Part shown: piece after piece, positions 35,061 to 43,734 of the stretch
Numbering within the stretch: the first letter of the stretch is position 1
How the letters are laid out: the number at the start of each line of letters is the position of its first letter
Origin: Megaustenia siamemsis
Taxonomy: Eukaryota; Mollusca; Gastropoda; Stylommatophora; Ariophantidae
NCBI GenBank assembly: GCA_032433765.1
Contig: JAVIAB010000024.1
Coordinates: forward strand, 14,987,126-15,051,125
Length of the DNA: 64,000 bases
Direction of reading: 5' to 3'
Program-made: the position numbers and the translations under genes
Notes under the pieces: model-generated
Databases searched by the model: none
The model's input: the letters and a program-made list of their open reading frames with translations, nothing else
Told to the model about the DNA's origin: nothing

Positions 35061-35276
35061 GAGATAACCCTTTGGAAGTACCACAGTTTAAAACAAATCA
35101 GGTTAGCAAGAACAAACATAATCAAGCCATCAGGTACACAATTTTAAAATAATCAAAATGATCAAATACTATTATGACACCCCTCGGCTGTATGTAAAAA
35201 AAATTGAAACAAATCGTTTCAGGGATGCATCATAGGTGACTGGCTTGAACATCTAGGAAGGTTTATAGTGGCATAA
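35060..35276. mobile_element. Dispersed repeat (copy 2), unclassified
   Basis: Shares the block order of 31330-31560 (gacacccctcggctgtatgt, ggtgactggcttgaacatct, aggaaggtttatag). Confidence 0.5.
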
Positions 35277-35489
35277 GGGGAGCCATGATAGCTCAGTGGT
35301 TAGTGAACTGGACTACAAAGGACAAGAGGTCAGGTTCACCCAGCCTTAAATGGGTACCATATTTTTTTCTGGGAAAGTAAAGTGGCATGGGCGTAATACC
35401 GACCACATTACCCCAAAAATCATGGTCACTAACATCATATTCCCTATACGCCACTTGGCATGACGTGGTACTTTACTTTACCTTACTTA
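35277..35489 (+). mobile_element. SINE-A copy with internal deletion
   Basis: agccatgatagctcagtggt and tgaactggactacaaaggac match the family head. About 35 bp including box B are missing (gaggtcaggttcacccagcc joins directly). Ends ggtactttactttaccttac. Confidence 0.85.
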
Positions 35490-35878
35490 TAGGTGGATAA
35501 AAGCAATCATGGCAAACTATATATATATTTTTTAAATTTTAATTTTAAAGCTATCATTTTTATGAGGCAGTCGTAATCTAGGGTTAAGTGCAGCATTACA
35601 TTTGTCTCCTGGCTTACCTTCGCTTTTCATTCCCTGCTCATTTCACCAGATTGGTTTGTCTGTGGAGTACTTCTGCTTCATTGATTGTGAAGCCAACAGT
35701 TCTAGATCACTTTCACTTTGTTCATTCATCTGAATTTTGAGTCCCATAAAATGTCTAATTGTCTGTAGTACAGAAAAAACATTTCTCCACCAAGCAGATC
35801 TGTAAAGTCACTAATTCAGAAATTGAACTTGTCAGTTTAATATATATATATATAGTTTATATCTCTGAAATCAATCAC

Positions 35879-36122
35879 CATCATCAAGTACCAAGCCTGC
35901 TGGTGTAGGTGATCATGTCTCTCCACAACTTTCAATCATGACAGTTATCATTTCTTTCGTTGACCTTCTGCGAAGCCATTCTCTTTTAAGCTGTCTGGTA
36001 TCTTTTCTCTTTGCTTCCCTCTATTCTTCATCCCTCAATTTTCCCAATTATTATAATATATTCCAGCTATTCCCTTCTCATTACACAGCCAAAAAATGAT
36101 GATTGTTTCTTCCTAATATTTG
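35879..36122 (-). mobile_element. RTE-A LINE 3' fragment
   Basis: Begins catcatcaagtaccaagcct and follows the reverse of 10560-10795 (gaccttctgcgaagccattc, ttttaagctgtctggtatct). No open frame. Confidence 0.82.
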
Positions 36123-36367
36123 GCGATTCATGATAGTACAAAGAAATTACGACGGTAGTTTTCTGTTGCCTTCCGTCAGTTTGTTTATGATTGGCTCCGC
36201 TAGCCTTTGACTAAAAAGTCTCGCACACAAGGTAGTGGGGTTGTTTTACTTCGGGGTACCCTTCCTTAGCCTTTTACTCTTCCGAGCATACCTGCAAGGC
36301 AGCAGAAGGTTGTACTGTTTACTACATACAGTAGCAGGTAAAATTACCTGAGGGCACAAAATACCTG

Positions 36368-36545
36368 TGGCAGATTGCTGTATGGTCTGGAGGTAAGTCA
36401 ATGGCCTCTAGACAGGAAGGTCCTAGGTTTGAGTCCCATCACAGGTGGTGGGAATTTTTCACTTAAATCTGTTGTATCTTTGTGGCTTTACCTTCTCTGG
36501 ATAGTGAGATCTGATGTCTAGCTCTCTCAGATAATTGGTTTGGGG
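36368..36545 (+). mobile_element. SINE-D copy
   Basis: gtatggtctggaggtaagtc (box-A-like) and tcctaggtttgagtcccatc (box B). Body ggatagtgagatctgatgtc matches the reverse of 27180-27215. Confidence 0.65.
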
Positions 36546-36557
36546 GGGGGGGGGGGG
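36542..36557. repeat. 16-G homopolymer
   Basis: An uninterrupted G run at the 3' end of the SINE-D copy. Rare in this AT-rich DNA; length may be uncertain. Confidence 0.85.
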
Positions 36558-37011
36558 CCACACAGGTGCAATCTGTGCAGATTAATGATCACTCTGCAGT
36601 TAGGTAGGAGTAGGACAAAAGTAGCCACAGCTCAAAGTTTGTTAGGACAAAAATTCACCTGTAAATGTCAAAACTTTCTACAATTAAAAAAAATGAGTAC
36701 CTCAGAGTTGAAGGATATCTGCTTGTATGGCGAGGGACACCCAAGTTCACTAAGTGCTTTTCTCAAACATCCAATCTTTGTGGTGACTAGCTTCATTTTA
36801 TATTTATCTCGTGAGTGACCTTGTGTGTGGCACATCCAGCAGGTGTGAATGAATATACTCTGTATAGGATGTTTCATAGGCCATTATTGACTGCAACAAT
36901 TAAACAATGATCTGCAGCAAGAATTTGTAACCTTTTTACCTTGATAGCCAATGGCAGAGTTAGAACAAATAGTTAAGAGTATGTTCAAAATTGAGATAAA
37001 GAATAGTGACC

Positions 37012-37222
37012 TTCCAGGCATGTCGTAAGAGGCGACTAAGGAGGTTGATCGATGGCTTGACAAGCTGTCATTGTAAAAAGTATTGTAATGGAAACAGCAC
37101 CATAGATTTTAGAGCAGTGATCTCTGCAATATGTGCCATTTTGACATGCAAGGTTTCTGTTTTTGAGATTGTGGTTCTGCCCTATGTGCCGTCTTCGGCT
37201 CGAAAGGACGATAGATAGATAG
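37012..37222 (+). mobile_element. SINE-F copy
   Basis: Starts gaccttccaggcatgtcgta agaggcgacta; ends ctgccctatgtgccgtcttc, ggctcgaaaggacgatagat with a GATA tail. The same ~210-bp sequence is at 38013-38222 on minus. Confidence 0.85.
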
Positions 37223-37270
37223 ATGTTCAACATTACAAGAATAATGAAAGTCCTGTTTTCATTCATATTG

Positions 37271-37575
37271 AGGTGATGAGGGAACTGGTTGATCTCAAGG
37301 CAAGACACCGACCTAGAGACAGAGAGATTGTAGATTAAAATCCCGGCTAGTTGGGATTTTTATTTATGATTTCTTGGTGCGGCAAACCGCCCCTGGTCTC
37401 AGCAGCGAGGCCCGGCTTGAAACGTCAATTACTCGTAGATGGAAAAAATATGAGTACACCCGAAGACGGAGTTCTGCCTGTGCAACGAGGGACACCTGTG
37501 CACATGGCTGCCAGGGAAAAATGGATTAACACGCAAAACTCAGTTCCTAGTCACTAGGGACTTCGTCAGAGTTTA
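37271..37575 (+). mobile_element. SINE-B copy
   Basis: ggaactggttgatctcaagg, gagattgtagattaaaatcc (box B degenerate), cctggtctcagcagcgaggc, ctgccagggaaaaatggatt, gtcactagggacttcgtcag. Starts 50 bp after SINE-F. Confidence 0.82.
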
Positions 37576-37944
37576 CCTTGCTGGTGAACGCAACCGAAAA
37601 AAAAATATTGAAGTGATTATGAACCAGTTTTAGAAGCACATTTAAACGACAGTAAAATTGTTTGTTTTGAAAAGCTTCAGACACAGTTGTTTGTCATTGA
37701 TACTTTAGTTAATTTGCTCCTTTGTGTCTTTCCAGGAGGATAAAATACACTTGCTTCTTCTGTTATACATTCACAGTGGTTAGAAGGTGATGTATTTTAG
37801 AATTTAGAAACTTTAAATTTAAACTAAAAACTTTACTTTGTTTAAAATAAAACTCAAATTTGCCAGACTGCGATATTTTTATTAGTAGAGTATTAACTAC
37901 AAAAATATCTTTCACATGTAAGTGTTGACTTTTGCTAGACATCA

Positions 37945-38012
37945 TCATCATCTTGTGCCATACCGGTTGGCGTAGGCGATCATATATCCTTTCATGATCT
38001 TTTATCCACAGT
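37945..38012 (-). mobile_element. RTE-A LINE 3' end, interrupted
   Basis: catcatcatcttgtgccata, ccggttggcgtaggcgatca, then tttatccacagt where SINE-F is inserted. Confidence 0.88.
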
Positions 38013-38222
38013 CTATCTAATGTCCTTTCGAGCCGAAGACGGCACATAGGGCAGAACCACAATCTCAAAAACAGAAACCTTGCGTGCCAAAGTGGCACAT
38101 ATTGCAGAGATCACTGCTCTAAAATATATGGCGCTGTTCCCATAACAATACTTTTTACAATGACAGCTTGTCAAGCCATTGATCAAACTCCTTAGTCGCC
38201 TCTTACGACATGCCTGGAAGGT
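38013..38222 (-). mobile_element. SINE-F copy nested in RTE-A
   Basis: 210-bp insertion. Flanking cacagt at 38007-38012 and 38223-38228 is a 6-bp target duplication; removing the insert restores the RTE-A order ccacagtgcatcgtatcaa. Confidence 0.9.
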
Positions 38223-38450
38223 CACAGTGCATCGTATCAATTCTGTTGTTGACCTTTTACCATGCCATGACATTTCTCTTTTTGTCATCCGTGATCTCCC
38301 TTTCCCTTTGTTTTTCCAGTTGTAACCAAGTATTCCAACTTTCCTCTTTATCATGATGTGCCAGAAAAATGTTTCTGATGTTTTTTAGGAACTCCTTTTT
38401 GTATTGGCCTCTTTAGCTGTCCAGGGAACTTTCAACATTCTTTCTTTTTT
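38223..38450 (-). mobile_element. RTE-A LINE fragment, continuation
   Basis: gtgcatcgtatcaattctgt, ctttgtttttccagttgtaa, gctgtccagggaactttcaa match the reverse of the family. Ends in a T-run at 38450. Confidence 0.85.
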
Positions 38451-38534
38451 TTTTTTAAATTTGTTGTAGGCTAAAGATTTTGCACTCTCATAAATTATTA
38501 ATTTTAAGAATGAGGAGAATATACTAGTTTGAGG

Positions 38535-38850
38535 ACACCTTGAACGATACACAATTGTTGATATTTCATGAACGATACACAATTGTTATTTCATGAACGA
38601 TACACAATTGTTGATATTTCATGAACGATACACAATTGTTGATAATTCATGAACGATACACAATTGTTGATATTTCATGAACGATACACAATTGTTATTT
38701 CATGAACGATACACAATTGTTGATATTTCATGAACGATACACAATTGTTGATATTTCATGAACGATACACAATTGTTGATATTTCATGAACGATACACAA
38801 TTGTTGATATTTCATGAACGATACACAATTGTTGATATTTCATGAACGAT
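38535..38850. repeat. 28-bp minisatellite, about 12 copies
   Basis: Unit tgaacgatacacaattgttg atatttca; two copies lack 5 bp. Nearly perfect, so recent or homogenised. Confidence 0.95.
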
Positions 38851-39152
38851 GCACAATTCCTAAGATTTAAAAAAACCAGAATGCCATTTTGAGCTAGAAG
38901 AAAACAACTATGCAGAAGATTATGTGTCAGTTTTAATTGTACATTGACCATCTACAGCAAGAATAAAGTATTCATTTGTGTTTGTTATGTCAGTCAGTAC
39001 TGGCTAAAATTATTATCTTTTAACTTAACATTGATTTACTGCAATCGGTTTTACTTTAGTTAAGTTATAATTTATGGTAATAACCCATCATTGTTACTCA
39101 AATCCTTATGGCTTACATTGAGGTAAAGGTGAATTTTTGATCGGCGTTATTA

Positions 39153-39410
39153 TCTGTGATAGCTCAGTGGTTAGTGAACTGGACTACAAAGGACAAGGGG
39201 TAGGGTTTGATCCCAACCGACGGCTTCCGGGTTCACCCAGCCTTAAATGGATACCAGATTTTTTTCTGGGAAAGTAAAGCAGCATGGGCGTAATACCGAC
39301 CACATTACCCCAAAAATCATGTGCTGAAGGTCTGTAAAATATAGGGTCACTAACACCTTATTTATTTCCCTATACGCCACTTGGCGTGACGGGGGTACTT
39401 TACTTTACTT
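39153..39410 (+). mobile_element. SINE-A copy
   Basis: Box A gatagctcagtggttagtga; box B gggtttgatcccaaccg; tail ggtactttactttacttag. Full length. Confidence 0.9.
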
Positions 39411-39499
39411 AGTTTATTATTTCTATATTTATTCTACTTATCTATTGTTCTTTCAAACGGAATGGCGGTTTATAGGGAAGACTTTCTAGCCTCTTTAGT

Positions 39500-39900
39500 G
39501 TCAGATTATTAGACCTTCCACAGGTTTCACATTGTGCCTCGCCACAAGGCTCTGTTCTGGGCTAGTTGTTCAATCACAGTGAGGAAGCTGATGCCCGCTG
39601 TTATTGCCTCTCTCCTAAGAGTTCTTAGTTTTCTCTAGGTCTTTTTCATCTTTCACCCTCTGGTTCCCTTTTCCTGAGGACCTGCTTTGAGATTCTCTTG
39701 TTTCTTCTCATCACTTGGCCAACATATCCACCTTCTCTTGATTATAGTTAATATTTTTAGATGCTTTGTCATTTCTCTTATTACTGAAATAGTTTTGGAA
39801 TTCATTCCACAGTATATGAAGTATTTTTCTGAGGCATTTATTTTCAAATGCATCTAGTTTATTTTCGTATATTTATTGTCAGTGAGAATATTGTGTTGCT
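39500..39900 (-). mobile_element. LINE-D fragment
   Basis: Reverse strand carries RRWICWPSDEKKQENLKAGP, like the segment at 17735-17971 (WPCDEKRQESLKTSP). Confidence 0.6.
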
Positions 39901-39984
39901 TTGTCCTAACTGTATATATGTATATGGCCTTTGGCGTCTTGACAGACGGTAGCAAGCAATCATGATAAGTCAGTAGTTTGGTAA

Positions 39985-40600
39985 AGCATTAGTGTCTCAT
40001 ATTGGGTGCTGCTTTACCGAACATCTTTTCTCATGGCTGAATATGCCAATCCTGGACAGACAGATCCATCCACAGAACGAACAAGAAGTACCTGGGCTTG
40101 TCTCCTTTCTCTTGCGCCTTTTGTCTCCTGAAGACATCGGCACTGTCTCAAAAGTTGCTGTGCCAATTTTTATGTTTGCTCTCCATGTGCTACGATCCGC
40201 AGACACATTTTCCCAGTTCCTTTCACTTATAGAAGATTACCTCATGTAAGCCTTGCAAACATCAATATCTCAGCACTGGTCTGCTCTTTGGTCTCTTTCC
40301 GTCCCTAAGTTCTCCATACAATATTTGTTTGGGAATACGATTGTTTGCCATTCTTCTTACATGGCCCAGCCACCTTAGTCTACGAAGAATCCTAAGTGTT
40401 GCCATGATCGATGGGAGTTTGGCGCGTTGTAAGACATTAGAGATATCTTGTGAAGGCAACGTACATGAAAGCTGTTTAATCTTTTTTCTCCTGCCCTGCA
40501 TAGGTAGTCCAGGTTTCTGATCCATATAGAAGTGTACTAAGCACACATAACGTTGTCCTATCACATTTAATATCCTAGTTTTGAAAGGCTTCTATTCTAT
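39985..40600 (-). pseudogene. LINE 3' end with C-terminal zinc-finger module
   Basis: Minus strand in order: RLRWLGHVRRMANNRIPKQI, LYGELRDGKRPKSRP, then DRSTWRANIKIGTATFE and CSFCGWICLSRIGIFSHEKR followed by C: a C-x2-C-x12-H-x4-C finger that ends many LINE ORFs of this type. The two parts lie in different frames, so the copy is dead. Confidence 0.85.
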
Positions 40601-40948
40601 TCTATTCATTGCAGCTGCCAGGGCGTCCCCATACCTCCTCCACTGTCAGTCCTAGCATTTCTCGTATCATATGCAAACCGATTGTTCCTGTAAGATGTTA
40701 ATTACAGATACATCTGCTTTCCCCCCACAAACCACCCCAGATCGATCAGTCTCCCAAGGTATACATCATTGACCCACCCATCCTTCTCTTCTCATAAAGA
40801 ACAAACTTGGCGATGTCCTGTGCCCAGAGTCAAGCCACACTCAGTGCCAGTGAGTTATCTGTTGTTTCATTGCTTATACACCAGCATGCCCTGGACAGTG
40901 CAGTGAATCTATTTTATGAAAATATCCAACCTGTTTTCAACTCATGGT

Positions 40949-41245
40949 GCCGGGGGATTGGTTGTATCGAGGCAAGAGCTGGCCTTGAGACAAGAGGGGT
41001 TGTGAGTTCAAATCCCGACTGCATCGGTTGAGATTTTTATTTATGATTTCTCTCTGCTGCAACCATCCCTGGTCTCAGCAACGAGGCCCAGCATGAAATG
41101 TCAATTACTCAACAGAAAAAATATGAGCACCTCCAAAGTTATCTGCCTGTGCGACAAGGGACCTGTGTGCACACGGCTGCCAGGGGAAAATGGATTAACA
41201 GGCAAAATTAAGTTCCTAGTCTCTAGGGACTTCGTCCAAGGTATA
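40949..41245 (+). mobile_element. SINE-B copy
   Basis: gggattggttgtatcgaggc, ttgtgagttcaaatcccgac (box B), cctggtctcagcaacgaggc, gtctctagggacttcgtcca. Confidence 0.82.
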
Positions 41246-42740
41246 AAGCTGGCAAACAGAAGAACAAAAAAAGCCATGGTGCAGTTACCAGCATATATTT
41301 CTCATTACCCTGAAGTAATCTGCAGTCATTTCTTGCATTAATTTTACTGTATTTTTTTTTTACTTGCAGAGGCTCATCTCTCTCTAGTTTTGCCGTAGTT
41401 TATATCTGTAGGCTTATGATTTTGTCTACTATATTCAATATGGTCTGGACGTATGTTGACCAGGTCCTAAAACTGCCGCTGCTCATGGAATCAAGCGAGT
41501 ATGTGTTTAATCCCAGCTGAAAAGTAAATGGTTACCTGGTTTGTTGTGTTTTGGAAGGTAACATCAGCGAGGAAGAGCACTTTTCTCTCACTTTCAAATA
41601 ATCTTTAACTAAAAATGGAGTTCTGCAGTTAAGGTATTCCCATATCTGCTCTGCTGAAAGTTCCAGCAACCATGGAAGCGTTCATCTACAGATTGTTCTA
41701 CTTTGACTGAACGTGTTGCGTTCTTTTCTGCTGAGGATGCTTTTCCATCTTTCACTCTTCATGGCACCATGTCATGTCCCAGCATTCCTTTGACATGTGG
41801 GCTGTTCTCGGCTTCATTATCGCTTTCCTATGATAGGTAGTCCCTAAAAGCCCTCACGTTGTCATGTCCATCCTTGCGCAATGGCAAACCCTGCCAACTA
41901 TCTTAATGCCATGAACTTCCCACATGCCTGGAGCAACCTTAAATGCACAGACCCGGTACAGTGAAGTTTCTTGTACTTCATACGTTTAGCAGATTGAATT
42001 ACACTGTTTTGCACATACTGCTCAGTGTCTCCATCTTTCTCCCCACACTTTTGTTGTTTGGGACTTTCATGACACTTCTACAAAACACCAGCTATTTTAA
42101 GTCAGAGTTGTCTGTTTTAAGAGGTAGGCCCAGAGGAACATGAGGCCATTTCTTACAAGTTATGTTGATTAATCTTCCAAAAAATGAGTATATTGTTAAA
42201 TCCAGATAAGTCAGAATAGCAGGATATCATTTCTTGTTTAAGGATAAGTCACTAGTTAATTATAATTTTTGGTTTATACAGAAACCAGCATTTGTGGGTT
42301 TTTGTCTGTATGCACGGCCTTTTTTTTTTTTTTTTAAACACTAATATTTTCAAAATACATAAATATCTTGATCTGAACTAAAGATTGTACATATTTTTGG
42401 TTGCATTGTCCACATTTGTTTGTTTTTCTAGCTGAAAAAAAAAATAAAACTTTTCAAAATTATACAAACAGAACATAATTTTTATATACCACTTATTGAC
42501 ATTGAGTTTTAGGGCAAAATTCACAAGCTACTGTATCAGCCAAACTTGTTCATAATAAAACTGTTACTTCAAGGAATTCTCACATTGTTTTTTTCATTGT
42601 ATGAATTTGTCCAATAAAATAAAACAGAATTTGTTTTCATTGTATATTGTCTTTTATTTATAGCCATAGTGATGGAGTGGTTGACCAGCTGTTTAGGTGG
42701 CACTTTCATGTTCTTCTTCCCATAGCCCCTGAAGGTGGAG
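41246..42740. other. No supported gene; holds one dispersed-repeat block
   Basis: 41630-41840 (cccatatctgctctgctgaa, agttccagcaaccatggaag) recurs with divergence at 57020-57235. The rest is AT-rich without features. Confidence 0.45.
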
Positions 42741-42754
42741 CATCCAAACTCCAG

Positions 42755-43452
42755 AACATGTCCTACAGGACTGCAGCACTCTCAACACAGGAGCATCCAA
42801 AATCCAGAACATGTCCTACAGGACTGCAGCACTCTCAACACAGGAGCATCCAAAATCCAGAACATGTCCTACAGGACTGCAGCACTCTCAACACAGGAGC
42901 ATCCAGACAAACTCCAGAACATGTCCTACAGGACTGCTGCGCTCTCAACACAGGAGCATCCAGACAAACTCCAGAACATGTCCTACAGGACTGCAGCACT
43001 CTCAACACAGGAGCATCCAGACAAACTCCAGAACATGTCCTACAGGACTGCAGCACTCTCAAAAAAGGAGCATCCAGACAAACTCCAGAACATGTCCTAC
43101 AGGACTGCAGCACTCTCAAAAAAGGAGTATCCAGACAAACTCCAGAACATGTCCTACAGGACTGCAGCACTCTCAACACAGGAGCATCCAAAATCCAGAA
43201 CATGTCCTACAGGACTGCAGCACTCTCAACACAGGAGCATCCAAAATCCAGAACATGTCCTACAGGACTGCAGCACTCTCAAAAAAGGAGTATCCAGACA
43301 AACTCCAGAACATGTCCTACAGGACTGCAGCACTCTCAACACAGGAGCATCCAAAATCCAGAACATGTCCTACAGGACTGCAGCACTCTCAAAAAAGGAG
43401 TATCCAGACAAACTCCAGAACATGTCCTACAGGACTGCAGCACTCTCAACGC
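42755..43452 (+). repeat. 54-60-bp minisatellite derived from LINE coding sequence, about 12 copies
   Basis: Unit gaacatgtcctacaggactg, cagcactctcaa, then caca- or aaaa-ggagcatccagacaaactcca. One frame reads QTPEHVLQDCSTLNTGASR, closely matching the C-terminal module QTAEHILQDC of the Nimb-like LINE at 24436-25107. The last unit exits into LNAQRTQIWP, LINE-like downstream sequence. Units vary by the presence of agacaa and by caca/aaaa. Confidence 0.9.
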
Positions 43453-43483
43453 CCAAAGGACACAGATATGGCCCTAGTAAAAG

Positions 43484-43726
43484 TAGTAAAGTACCCCCGT
43501 CACGCCAAGTGGCGTATAGGGAATATGGTGTTAATAAATTTTACAGACCTTCGGCACATGATTTTCAGGGTAATGTGGTCGGTATTACGACCGCGCCGCT
43601 TTACTTTCCCAGAAAAATCTGGTACCCATTTAAGGCTGGGTGAACCCGGAAGCCGTCAGTTGGGATCGAACCCTACCCCTTGCCCTTTGTAGTCTAGTTC
43701 ACTAACCACTGAGCTATCGCGGCTCC
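43484..43726 (-). mobile_element. SINE-A copy
   Basis: Reverse of the family from tail (gtaaagtacccccgtcacgc) to head (gagctatcgcggctcc). Flanks agatatggccctag (43464) and agatatggccttag (43727) are a 14-bp target duplication with one mismatch. Confidence 0.92.
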
Positions 43727-43734
43727 AGATATGG

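Noticed and set aside
38535..38850. CRISPR array
   Set aside because: Repeats are head-to-tail without unique spacers and lie in an animal-type genome; the same holds for 57707-58165 and 60400-61115.
40000..40249. Host coding exon on plus (LSPEDIGTVSKVAVPIF)
   Set aside because: Antisense of the LINE segment coding the C-terminal zinc finger; no splice signals.
42647..43692. Three overlapping ~280-300-codon ORFs as genes
   Set aside because: All three frames are open because unit lengths and variants shift frames in a repeat. The content matches a LINE fragment, and the ORFs run into a SINE-A.
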